From NCBI GenBank assembly GCA_944989445.1, contig CALYLW010000120.1:1188181-1252180 (forward strand): a DNA stretch of 64,000 nt, read 5' to 3'. Position numbers and translations under genes: made by a program. Origin of the DNA: Ampullaceana balthica (Eukaryota > Mollusca > Gastropoda > Lymnaeidae). Positions 13,281-26,500 of this stretch are shown in pieces. The notes under the pieces were generated by a model. It ran no database searches. It saw only the letters and a program-made list of their open reading frames with translations, and was not told the origin of the DNA. The stretch's first letter is position 1. Each line of letters starts with the position of its first letter.

Positions 13281-15560
13281 TAATAATTGTTTCTAAAAAG
13301 CTCCACATTAAGTGTCTGTAATAAATGTTTGTAAAGAGCTCCACATTAAGTGTCTGTAATAAATGTTTGTAAAGAGCTCCACATTAAGTGTCTGTAATAA
13401 ATGTTTCTAAAGAGCTCCACATTAAGTGTCTGTAATAAATGTTTGTAAAGAGTTCCACATTAAGTGTCTGTAATAAATGTTTCTAAAGAGTTCCACATTA
13501 AGTGTCTGTAATAAATGTTTGTAAAGAGCTCCACATTAAGTGTCTGTAATAAATGTTTGTAAAGAGCTCCACATTAAGTGTCTGTAATAAATGTTTCTAA
13601 AGAGCTCCACATTAAGTGTCTGTAATAAATGTTTGTAAAGAGCTCCACATTAAGTGTCTGTAATAAATGTTTCTAAAGAGCTCCACATTAAGTGTCTGTA
13701 ATAAATGTTTGTAAAGAGCTCCACATTAAGTGTCTGTAATATATGTTTCTAAAGAGTTCCACATTAAGTGTCTGTAATAAATGTTTCTAAAGAGTTCCAC
13801 ATTAAGTGTCTGTAATAAATGTTTCTAAAGAGCTCCACATTAAGTGTCTGTAATAAATGTTTCTAAAGAGCTCCACATTAAGTATCTGTAATAAATGTTT
13901 TTAAAGAGTTCCACATTAAGTGTCTGTAATAAATGTTTGTAAAGAGCTCCACATTAAGTGTCTGTAATAAATGTTTATAAAGAGCTCCACATTAAGTGTC
14001 TGTAATAAATGTTTCTAAAGAGCTCCACATTAAGTGTCTGTAATAAATGTTTGTAAAGAGCTCCACATTAAGTGTCTGTAACAAATGTTTGTAAAGAGTT
14101 CCACATTAAGTGTCTGTAATAAATGTTTGTAAAGAGCTCCACATTAAGTGTCTGTAATAAATGTTTGTAAAGAGCTCCACATTAAGTGTCTGTAATAAAT
14201 GTTTCTAAAGAGCTTCACATTAAGTGTCTGTAATAAATGTTTCTAAAGAGTTCCACATTAAGTGTCTGTAATAAATGTTTGTAAAGAGCTCCACATTAAG
14301 TGTCTGTAATAAATGTTTGTAAAGAGCTCCACATTAAGTGTCTGTAATAAATGTTTGTAAAAAGCTCCACATTAAGTGTCTGTAATAAATGTTTCTAAAG
14401 AGTTCCACATTAAGTGTCTGTAATAAATGTTTGTAAAGAGCTCCACATTAAGTGTCTGTAATAAATGTTTGTAAAGAGCTCCACATTAAGTGTCTGTAAT
14501 AAATGTTTCTAAAGAGCTCCACATTAAGTGTCTGTAATAAATGTTTCTAAAGAGTTCCACATTAAGTGTCTGTAATAAATGTTTCTAAAGAGCTCCACAT
14601 TAAGTGTCTGTAATAAGTGTTTCTAAAGAGCTCCACGTTAAGTGTCTGTAATAAATGTTTGTAAAGAGCTCCACATTAAGTGTCTGTAATAAATATTTGT
14701 AAAGAGCTCCACATTAAGTGTCTGTAATAAATGTTTGTAAAGAGCTCCACATTAAGTGTCTGTAATATATGTTTCTAAAGAGCTCCACATTAAGTGTCTG
14801 TAATAAATGTTTGTAAAGAGCTCCACATTAAGTGTCTGTAATAAATGTTTCTAAAGAGCTCCACATTAAGTGTCTGTAATAAATGTTTCTAAAGAGCTCC
14901 ACATTAAGTGTCTGTAATAAATGTTTCTAAAGAGCTCCACATTAAGTGTCTGTAATAAATGTTTGTAAAGAGTTCCACATTAAGTGTCTGAAATAAATGT
15001 TTCTAAAGAGCTCCACATTAAGTGTCTGTAATAAATGTTTCTAAAGAGCTCCACATTAAGTGTCTGTAATAAATGTTTGTAAAGAATTCCACATTAAGTG
15101 TCTGTAATAAATGTTTCTAAAGAGCTCCACATTAAGTGTCTGTAATAAATGTTTGTAAAGAGCTCCACATTAAGTGTCTGTAATAAGTGTTTCTAAAGAG
15201 CTCCACATTAAGTGTCTGTAATAAATGTTTGTAAAGAGCTCCACATTAAGTGTCTGTAATAAATGTTTCTAAAGAGCTCCACATTAAGTGTCTGTAATAA
15301 ATGTTTCTAAAGAGCTCCACATTAAGTGTCTGTAATAAATGTTTCTAAAGAGTTCCACATTAAGTGTCTGTAATAAAAGTTTCTAAAGAGCTCCACATTA
15401 AGTGTCTGTAATAAATGTTTCTAAAGAGCTCCACATTAAGTGTCTGTAATAAATGTTTCTAAAGAGCTCCACATTAAGTGTCTGTAATAAATGTTTGTAA
15501 AGAGTTCCACATTAAGTGTCTGTAATAAATGTTTGTAAAGAGTTCCACATTAAGTGTCTG
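13281..15560. repeat. Satellite higher-order block, partial copy (about 2.3 kb)
   Basis: This stretch matches 5529-7800 at an offset of exactly 7,752 bases (204 monomers). Shared markers: TAATAATTGT at 5529 and 13281, TGTAATATAT at 5983 and 13735, CCACG at 6881 and 14633, AGAATTCC at 7331 and 15083. The match breaks to the left of 13281 and after about 15560, where the variant order stops agreeing. Confidence 0.8.
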
Positions 15561-16965
15561 TAATAAATGTTTCTAAAGAGTTCCACATTAAGTGTCTGTA
15601 ATAAATGTTTGTAAAGAGCTCCACATTAAGTGTCTGTAATAAATGTTTGTAAAGAGCTCCACATTAAGTGTCTGTAATAAATGTTTCTAAAGAGCTCCAC
15701 ATTAAGTGTCTGTAATAAATGTTTGTAAAGAGTTCCACATTAAGTGTCTGTAATAAATGTTTCTAAAGAGTTCCACATTAAGTGTCTGTAATAAATGTTT
15801 GTAAAGAGCTCCACATTAAGTGTCTGTAATAAATGTTTGTAAAGAGCTCCACATTAAGTGTCTGTAATAAATGTTTCTAAAGAGCTCCACATTAAGTGTC
15901 TGTAATAAATGTTTGTAAAGAGCTCCACATTAAGTGTCTGTAATAAATGTTTCTAAAGAGCTCCACATTAAGTGTCTGTAATAAATGTTTCTAAAGAGCT
16001 CCACATTAAGTGTCTGTAATAAATGTTTCTAAAGAGTTCCACATTAAGTGTCTGTAATAAATGTTTCTAAAGAGTTCCACATTAAGTGTCTGTAATAAAT
16101 GTTTCTAAAGAGCTCCACATTAAGTGTCTGTAATAAATGTTTCTAAAGAGCTCCACATTAAGTGTCTGTAATAAATGTTTTTAAAGAGTTCCACATTAAG
16201 TGTCTGTAATAAATGTTTGTAAAGAGCTCCACATTAAGTGTCTGTAATAAATGTTTATAAAGAGCTCCACATTAAGAGTCTGTAATAAATGTTATAAAGA
16301 GCTCCACATTAAGTGTCTGTAATAAATGTTTTTAAAGAGTTCCACATTAAGTGTCTGTAATAAATGTTTGTAAAGAGCTCCACATTAAGTGTCTGTAATA
16401 AATGTTTGTAAAGAGCTCCACATTAAGTGTCTGTAATAAATGTTTCTAAAGAGTTCCACATTAAGTGTCTGTAATAAATGTTTGTAAAGAGCTCCACATT
16501 AAGTGTCTGTAATAAATGTTTGTAAAGAGCTCCACATTAAGTGTCTGTAATAAATGTTTCTAAAGAGCTCCACATTAAGTGTCTGTAATAAATGTTTCTA
16601 AAGAGCTCCACATTAAGTGTCTGTAATAAATGTTTCTAAAGAGCTCCACATTAAGTGTCTGTAATAAATGTTTCTAAAGAGTTCCACATTAAGTGTCTGT
16701 AATAAATGTTTGTAAAGAGCTCCACATTAAGTGTCTGTAATAAATGTTTGTAAAGAGCTCCACATTAAGTGTCTGTAATAAATGTTTCTAAAGAGCTCCA
16801 CATTAAGTGTCTGTAATAAATGTTTCTAAAGAGCTCCACATTAAGTGTCTGTAATAAATGTTTCTAAAGAGCTCCACATTAAGTGTCTGTAATAAATGTT
16901 TCTAAAGAGCTCCACATTAAGTGTCTGTAATAAATGTTTCTAAAGAGCTCCACATTAAGTGTCTG

Positions 16966-19900
16966 TAATAAATGTTTCTAAAGAGCTCCACATTAAGTGT
17001 CTGTAATAAATGTTTGTAAAGAGCTCCACATTAAGTGTCTGTAATAAATGTTTGTAAAGAGCTCCACATTAAGTGTCTGTAATAAATGTTTCTAAAGAGC
17101 TCCACATTAAGTGTCTGTAATAAATGTTTGTAAAGAGCTCCACATTAAGTGTCTGTAATAAATGTTTCTAAAGAGTTCCACATTAAGTGTCTGTAATAAA
17201 TGTTTGTAAAGAGCTCCACATTAAGTGTCTGTAATAAATGTTTGTAAAGAGCTCCACATTAAGTGTCTGTAATAAATGTTTCTAAAGAGCTCCACATTAA
17301 GTGTCTGTAATAAATGTTTGTAAAGAGCTCCACATTAAGTGTCTGTAATAAATGTTTCTAAAGAGCTCCACATTAAGTGTCTGTAATAAATGTTTGTAAA
17401 GAGCTCCACATTAAGTGTCTGTAATATATGTTTCTAAAGAGTTCCACATTAAGTGTCTGTAATAAATGTTTCTAAAGAGCTCCACATTAAGTGTCTGTAA
17501 TAAATGTTTCTAAAGAGCTCCACATTAAGTGTCTGTAATAAATGTTTCTAAAGAGCTCCACATTAAGTGTCTGTAATAAATGTTTTTAAAGAGTTCCACA
17601 TTAAGTGTCTGTAATAAATGTTTGTAAAGAGCTCCACATTAAGTGTCTGTAATAAATGTTTATAAAGAGCTCCACATTAAGTGTCTGTAATAAATGTTTC
17701 TAAAGAGCTCCACATTAAGTGTCTGTAATAAATGTTTGTAAAGAGCTCCACATTAAGTGTCTGTAATAAATGTTTGTAAAGAGTTCCACATTAAGTGTCT
17801 GTAATAAATGTTTGTAAAGAGCTCCACATTAAGTGTCTGTAATAAATGTTTGTAAAGAGCTCCACATTAAGTGTCTGTAATAAATGTTTCTAAAGAGCTC
17901 CACATTAAGTGTCTGTAATAAATGTTTCTAAAGAGTTCCACATTAAGTGTCTGTAATAAATGTTTGTAAAGAGCTCCACATTAAGTGTCTGTAATAAATG
18001 TTTGTAAAGAGCTCCACATTAAGTGTCTGTAATAAATGTTTGTAAAAAGCTCCACATTAAGTGTCTGTAATAAATGTTTGTAAAGAGTTCCACATTAAGT
18101 GTCTGTAATAAATGTTTGTAAAGAGCTCCACATTAAGTGTCTGTAATAAATGTTTGTAAAGAGCTCCACATTAAGTGTCTGTAATAAATGTTTCTAAAGA
18201 GCTCCACATTAAGTGTCTGTAATAAATGTTTCTAAAGAGTTCCACATTAAGTGTCTGTAATAAATGTTTCTAAAGAGCTCCACATTAAGTGTCTGTAATA
18301 AGTGTTTCTAAAGAGCTCCACGTTAAGTGTCTGTAATAAATGTTTGTAAAGAGCTCCACATTAAGTGTCTGTAATAAATATTTGTAAAGAGCTCCACATT
18401 AAGTGTCTGTAATAAATGTTTGTAAAGAGCTCCACATTAAGTGTCTGTAATATATGTTTCTAAAGAGCTCCACATTAAGTGTCTGTAATAAATGTTTGTA
18501 AAGAGCTCCACATTAAGTGTCTGTAATAAATGTTTCTAAAGAGCTCCACATTAAGTGTCTGTAATAAATGTTTCTAAAGAGCTCCACATTAAGTGTCTGT
18601 AATAAATGTTTCTAAAGAGCTCCACATTAAGTGTCTGTAATAAATGTTTGTAAAGAGTTCCACATTAAGTGTCTGAAATAAATGTTTCTAAAGAGCTCCA
18701 CATTAAGTGTCTGTAATAAATGTTTCTAAAGAGCTCCACATTAAGTGTCTGTAATAAATGTTTGTAAAGAATTCCACATTAAGTGTCTGTAATAAATGTT
18801 TCTAAAGAGCTCCACATTAAGTGTCTGTAATAAATGTTTGTAAAGAGCTCCACATTAAGTGTCTGTAATAAGTGTTTCTAAAGAGCTCCACATTAAGTGT
18901 CTGTAATAAATGTTTGTAAAGAGCTCCACATTAAGTGTCTGTAATAAATGTTTCTAAAGAGCTCCACATTAAGTGTCTGTAATAAATGTTTCTAAAGAGC
19001 TCCACATTAAGTGTCTGTAATAAATGTTTCTAAAGAGTTCCACATTAAGTGTCTGTAATAAAAGTTTCTAAAGAGCTCCACATTAAGTGTCTGTAATAAA
19101 TGTTTCTAAAGAGCTCCACATTAAGTGTCTGTAATAAATGTTTCTAAAGAGCTCCACATTAAGTGTCTGTAATAAATGTTTGTAAAGAGTTCCACATTAA
19201 GTGTCTGTAATAAATGTTTGTAAAGAGTTCCACATTAAGTGTCTGTAATAAATGTTTGTAAAGAGCTCCACATTAAGTGTCTGTAATAAATGTTTGTAAA
19301 GAGCTCCACATTAAGTGTCTGTAATAAATGTTTGTAAAGAGCTCCACATTAAGTGTCTGTAATAAATGTTTCTAAAGAGCTCCACATTAAGTGTCTGTAA
19401 TAAATGTTTGTAAAGAGCTCCACATTAAGTGTCTGTAATAAATTTTTGTAAAGAGCTCCACATTAAGTGTCTGTAAAAAATGTTTCTAAAGAGTTCCACA
19501 TTAAGTGTCTGTAATAAATGTTTGTAAAGAGCTCCACATTAAGTGTCTGTAATAAATGTTTGTAAAGAGCTCCACATTAAGTGTCTGTAATAAATGTTTC
19601 TAAAGAGCTCCACATTAAGTGTCTGTAATAAATGTTTGTAAAGAGTTCCACATTAAGTGTCTGTAATAAATGTTTCTAAAGAGTTCCACATTAAGTGTCT
19701 GTAATAAATGTTTGTAAAGAGCTCCACATTAAGTGTCTGTAATAAATGTTTGTAAAGAGCTCCACATTAAGTGTCTGTAATAAATGTTTCTAAAGAGCTC
19801 CACATTAAGTGTCTGAAATAAATGTTTCTAAAGAGCTCCACATTAAGTGTCTGTAATAAATGTTTCTAAAGAGCTCCACATTAAGTGTCTGTAATAAATG

Positions 19901-22900
19901 TTTCTAAAGAGCGCCACATTAAGTGTCTGTAATATATGTTTCTAAAGAGTTCCACATTAAGTGTCTGTAATAAATGTTTCTAAAGAGTTCCACATTAAGT
20001 GTCTGTAATAAATGTTTCTAAAGAGCTCCACATTAAGTGTCTGTAATAAATGTTTCTAAAGAGTTCCACATTAAGTGTCTGTAATAAATGTTTTTAAAGA
20101 GTTCCACATTAAGTGTCTGTAATAAATGTTTGTAAAGAGCTCCACATTAAGTGTCTGTAATAAATGTTTATAAAGAGCTCCACATTAAGAGTCTGTAATA
20201 AATGTTTCTAAAGAGCTCCACATTAAGTGTCTGTAATAAATGTTTATAAAGAGCTCCACATTAAGTGTCTGTAATAAATGTTTCTAAAGAGCTCCACATT
20301 AAGTGTCTGTAATAAATGTTTGTAAAGAGCTCCACATTAAGTGTCTGTAATAAATGTTTGTAAAGAGCTCCACATTAAGTGTCTGTAATAAATGTTTGTA
20401 AAGAGCTCCACATTAAGTGTCTGTAATAAATGTTTGTAAAGAGCTCCACATTAAGTGTCTGTAATAAATGTTTCTAAAGAGCTCCACATTAAGTGTCTGT
20501 AATAAATGTTTCTAAAGAGTTCCACATTAAGTGTCTGTAATAAAAGTTTCTAAAGAGCTCCACATTAAGTGTCTGTAATAAATGTTTCTAAAGAGCTCCA
20601 CATTAAGTGTCTGTAATAAATGTTTCTAAAGAGTTCCACATTAAGTGTCTGTAATAAATGTTTGTAAAGAGTTCCACATTAAGTGTCTGTAATAAATGTT
20701 TGTAAAGAGTTCCACATTAAGTGTCTGTAATAAATGTTTGTAAAGAGCTCCACATTAAGTGTCTGTAATAAATGTTTGTAAAGAGCTCCACATTAAGTGT
20801 CTGTAATAAAAGTTTGTAAAGAGCGCCACATTAAGTGCCTGTAATAAATGTTTCTAAAGAGCTCCACATTAAGTGTCTGTAATAAATGTTTCTAAAGAGC
20901 TCCACATTAAGTGTCTGTAATAAATGTTTGTAAAGAGCTCCACATTAAGTGTCTGTAAAAAATGTTTCTAAAGAGTTCCACATTAAGTGTCTGTAATAAA
21001 TGTTTGTAAAGAGCTCCACATTAAGTGTCTGTAATAAATGTTTGTAAAGAGCTCCACATTAAGTGTCTGTAATAAATGTTTCTAAAGAGCTCCACATTAA
21101 GTGTCTGTAATAAATGTTTGTAAAGAGTTCCACATTAAGTGTCTGTAATAAATGTTTCTAAAGAGTTCCACATTAAGTGTCTGTAATAAATGTTTGTAAA
21201 GAGCTCCACATTAAGTGTCTGTAATAAATGTTTGTAAAGAGCTCCACATTAAGTGTCTGTAATAAATGTTTGTAAAGAGCTCCACATTAAGTGTCTGTAA
21301 TAAATGTTTCTAAAGAGCTCCACATTAAGTGTCTGTAATAAATGTTTCTAAAGAGCTCCACATTAAGTGTCTGTAATATATGTTTCTAAAGAGTTCCACA
21401 TTAAGTGTCTGTAATAAATGTTTCTAAAGAGTTCCACATTAAGTGTCTGTAATAAATGTTTCTAAAGAGCTCCACATTAAGTGTCTGTAATAAATGTTTC
21501 TAAAGAGCTCCACATTAAGTGTCTGTAATAAATGTTTCTAAAGAGCTCCACATTAAGTGTCTGTAATAAATGTTTCTAAAGAGCTCCACATTAAGTGTCT
21601 GTAATAAATGTTTCTAAAGAGCTCCACATTAAGTGTCTGTAATAAATGTTTCTAAAGAGCTCCACATTAAGTGTCTGTAATAAATGTTTGTAAAGAGTTC
21701 CACATTAAGTGTCTGTAATAAATGTTTGTAAAGAGTTCCACATTAAGTGTCTGTAATAAATGTTTGTAAAGAGCTCCACATTAAGTGTCTGTAATAAATG
21801 TTTGTAAAGAGCTCCACATTAAGTGTCTGTAATAAATGTTTGTAAAGAGCTCCACATTAAGTGTCTGTAATAAATGTTTCTAAAGAGCTCCACATTAAGT
21901 GTCTGTAATAAATGTTTGTAAAGAGCTCCACATTAAGTGTCTGTAATAAATGTTTGTAAAGAGCTCCACATTAAGTGTCTGTAAAAAATGTTTCTAAAGA
22001 GTTCCACATTAAGTGTCTGTAATAAATGTTTGTAAAGAGCTCCACATTAAGTGTCTGTAATAAATGTTTGTAAAGAGCTCCACATTAAGTGTCTGTAATA
22101 AATGTTTCTAAAGAGCTCCACATTAAGTGTCTGTAATAAATGTTTGTAAAGAGTTCCACATTAAGTGTCTGTAATAAATGTTTCTAAAGAGTTCCACATT
22201 AAGTGTCTGTAATAAATGTTTGTAAAGAGCTCCACATTAAGTGTCTGTAATAAATGTTTGTAAAGAGCTCCACATTAAGTGTCTGTAATAAATGTTTCTA
22301 AAGAGCTCCACATTAAGTGTCTGTAATAAATGTTTGTAAAGAGCTCCACATTAAGTGTCTGTAATAAATGTTTCTAAAGAGCTCCACATTAAGTGTCTGT
22401 AATAAATGTTTCTAAAGAGCTCCACATTAAGTGTCTGTAATAAATGTTTCTAAAGAGCGCCACATTAAGTGTCTGTAATAAATGTTTCTAAAGAGTTCCA
22501 CATTAAGTGTCTGTAATAAATGTTTGTAAAGAGCTCCACATTAAGTGTCTGTAATAAATGTTTGTAAAGAGCTCCACATTAAGTGTCTGTAATAAATGTT
22601 TGTAAAGAGTTCCACATTAAGTGTCTGTAATAAATGTTTGTAAAGAGCTCCACATTAAGTGTCTGTAATAAATGTTTGTAAAGAGCTCCACATTAAGTGT
22701 CTGTAATAAATGTTTGTAAAGAGCTCCACATTAAGTGTCTGTAATAAATGTTTCTAAAGAGCTCCACATTAAGTGTCTGTAATAAATGTTTGTAAAGAGC
22801 TCCACATTAAGTGTCTGTAATAAATGTTTGTAAAGAGCTCCACATTAAGTGTCTGTAAAAAATGTTTCTAAAGAGTTCCACATTAAGTGTCTGTAATAAA

Positions 22901-23595
22901 TGTTTGTAAAGAGCTCCACATTAAGTGTCTGTAATAAATGTTTGTAAAGAGCTCCACATTAAGTGTCTGTAATAAATGTTTCTAAAGAGCTCCACATTAA
23001 GTGTCTGTAATAAATGTTTGTAAAGAGTTCCACATTAAGTGTCTGTAATAAATGTTTCTAAAGAGTTCCACATTAAGTGTCTGTAATAAATGTTTGTAAA
23101 GAGCTCCACATTAAGTGTCTGTAATAAATGTTTGTAAAGAGCTCCACATTAAGTGTCTGTAATAATGTTTCTAAAGAGCTCCACATTAAGTGTCTGTAAT
23201 AAATGTTTGTAAAGAGCTCCACATTAAGTGTCTGTAATAAATGTTTCTAAAGAGCTCCACATTAAGTGTCTGTAATAAATGTTTCTAAAGAGCGCCACAT
23301 TAAGTGTCTGTAATATATGTTTCTAAAGAGTTCCACATTAAGTGTCTGTAATAAATGTTTCTAAAGAGTTCCACATTAAGTGTCTGTAATAAATGTTTCT
23401 AAAGAGCTCCACATTAAGTGTCTGTAATAAATGTTTCTAAAGAGCTCCACATTAAGTGTCTGTAATAAATGTTTTTAAAGAGTTCCACATTAAGTGTCTG
23501 TAATAAATGTTTGTAAAGAGCTCCACATTAAGTGTCTGTAATAAATGTTTATAAAGAGCTCCACATTAAGAGTCTGTAATAAATGTTATATAAAG
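16966..23595. repeat. Satellite higher-order block, second copy (about 6.6 kb)
   Basis: This is the partner of 5529-12610. It keeps the order of rare variants at offset 11,437 until about 21.4 kb, including TAATAAAAGT (9101 and 20538) and the run of A at 9521 and 20958. It has gained one monomer before 22456 and lost about 13 before 23291 relative to the first copy. Its left edge is fuzzy because the monomers there carry only the common variants. Confidence 0.75.
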
Positions 23596-26500
23596 AGCTC
23601 CACATTAAGTGTCTGTAATAAATGTTTATAAAGAGCTCCACATTAAGTGTCTGTAATAAATGTTTCTAAAGAGCTCCACATTAAGTGTCTGTAATAAATT
23701 TTTGTAAAGAGCTCCACATTAAGTGTCTGTAATAAATGTTTGTAAAGAGCTCCACATTAAGTGTCTGTAATAAATGTTTGTAAAGAGCTCCACATTAAGT
23801 GTCTGTAATAAATGTGTGTAAACAGCTCCACATTAAGTGTCTGTAATAAATGTTTCTAAAGAGCTCCACATTAAGTGTCTGTAATAAATGTTTCTAAAGA
23901 GTTCCACATTAAGTGTCTGTAATAAAAGTTTCTAAAGAGCTCCACATTAAGTGTCTGTAATAAATGTTTCTAAAGAGCTCCACATTAAGTGTCTGTAATA
24001 AATGTTTCTAAAGAGTTCCACATTAAGTGTCTGTAATAAATGTTTGTAAAGAGTTCCACATTAAGTGTCTGTAATAAATGTTTGTAAAGAGTTCCACATT
24101 AAGTGTCTGTAATAAATGTTTGTAAAGAGCTCCACATTAAGTGTCTGTAATAAATGTTTGTAAAGAGCTCCACATTAAGTGTCTGTAATAAATGTTTGTA
24201 AAGAGCTCCACATTAAGTGTCTGTAATAAATGTTTGTAAAGAGCTCCACATTAAGTGTCTGTAATAAATGTTTGTAAAGAGCTCCACATTAAGTGTCTGT
24301 AATAAATGTTTGTAAAGAGCTCCACATTAAGTGTCTGTAATAAATGTTTATAAAGAGCTCCACATTAAGAGTCTGTAATAAATGTTTCTAAAGAGCTCCA
24401 CATTAAGTGTCTGTAATAAATGTTTGTAAAGAGCTCCACATTAAGTGTCTGTAATAAATGTTTATAAAGAGCTCCACATTAAGTGTCTGTAATAAATGTT
24501 TCTAAAGAGCTCCACATTAAGTGTCTGTAATAAATGTTTGTAAAGAGCTCCACATTAAGTGTCTGTAATAAATGTTTCTAAAGAGCTCCACATTAAGTGT
24601 CTGTAATAAATGTTTCTAAAGAGCTCCACATTAAGTGTCTGTAATAAATGTTTCTAAAGAGCTCCACATTAAGTGTCTGTAATAAATGTTTCTAAAGAGT
24701 TCCACATTAAGTGTCTGTAATAAATGTTTGTAAAGAGTTCCACATTAAGTGTCTGTAATAAATGTTTGTAAAGAGTTCCACATTAAGTGTCTGTAATAAA
24801 TGTTTGTAAAGAGCTCCACATTAAGTGTCTGTAATAAATGTTTGTAAAGAGCTCCACATTAAGTGTCTGTAATAAATGTTTGTAAAGAGCTCCACATTAA
24901 GTGTCTGTAATAAATGTTTCTAAAGAGCTCCACATTAAGTGTCTGTAATAAATGTTTGTAAAGAGCTCCACATTAAGTGTCTGTAATAAATGTTTGTAAA
25001 GAGCTCCACATTAAGTGTCTGTAAAAAATGTTTCTAAAGAGTTCCACATTAAGTGTCTGTAATAAATGTTTGTAAAGAGCTCCACATTAAGTGTCTGTAA
25101 TAAATGTTTGTAAAGAGCTCCACATTAAGTGTCTGTAATAAATGTTTCTAAAGAGCTCCACATTAAGTGTCTGTAATAAATGTTTGTAAAGAGTTCCACA
25201 TTAAGTGTCTGTAATAAATGTTTCTAAAGAGTTCCACATTAAGTGTCTGTAATAAATGTTTGTAAAGAGCTCCACATTAAGTGTCTGTAATAAATGTTTG
25301 TAAAGAGCTCCACATTAAGTGTCTGTAATAAATGTTTCTAAAGAGCTCCACATTAAGTGTCTGTAATAAATGTTTGTAAAGAGCTCCACATTAAGTGTCT
25401 GTAATAAATGTTTCTAAAGAGCTCCACATTAAGTGTCTGTAATAAATGTTTGTAAAGAGCTCCACATTAAGTGTCTGTAATATATGTTTCTAAAGAGTTC
25501 CACATTAAGTGTCTGTAATAAATGTTTCTAAAGAGCTCCACATTAAGTGTCTGTAATAAATGTTTCTAAAGAGCTCCACATTAAGTGTCTGTAATAAATG
25601 TTTTTAAAGAGTTCCACATTAAGTGTCTGTAATAAATGTTTGTAAAGAGCTCCACATTAAGTGTCTGTAATAAATGTTTATAAAGAGCTCCACATTAAGA
25701 GTCTGTAATAAATGTTTCTAAAGAGCTCCACATTAAGTGTCTGTAATAAATGTTTGTAAAGAGCTCCACATTAAGTGTCTGTAATAAATGTTTATAAAGA
25801 GCCCCACATTAAGTGTCTGTAATAAATGTTTCTAAAGAGCTCCACATTAAGTGTCTGTAATAAATGTTTGTAAAGAGCTCCACATTAAGTGTCTGTAATA
25901 AATGTTTCTAAAGAGCTCCACATTAAGTGTCTGTAATAAATGTTTCTAAAGTGCTCCACATTAAGTGTCTGTAATAAATGTTTGTAAAGAGTTCCACATT
26001 AAGTGTCTGTAATAAATGTTTGTAAAGAGCTCCACATTAAGTGTCTGTAATAAATGTTTGTAAAGAGCTCCACATTAAGTGTCTGTAATAAATGTTGTAA
26101 AGAGCTCCACATTAATTTCTGTAATAAATGTTTCTAAAGAGCTCCACATTAAGTGTCTGTAATAAATGTTTGTAAAGAGCTCCACATTAAGTGTCTGTAA
26201 TAAATGTTTGTAAAGAGCTCCACATTAAGTGTCTGTAATAAATGTTTCTAAAGAGTTCCACATTAAGTGTCTGTAATAAATGTTTGTAAATAGCTCCACA
26301 TTAAGTGTCTGTAATAAATGTTTGTAAAGAGCTCCACATTAAGTGTCTGTAATAAATGTTTGTAAAGAGCTCCACATTAAGTGTCTGTAATAAATGTTTC
26401 TAAAGAGCTCCACATTAAGTGTCTGTAATAAATGTTTGTAAAGAGCTCCACATTAAGTGTCTGTAATAAATGTTTCTAAAGAGTTCCACATTAAGTGTCT

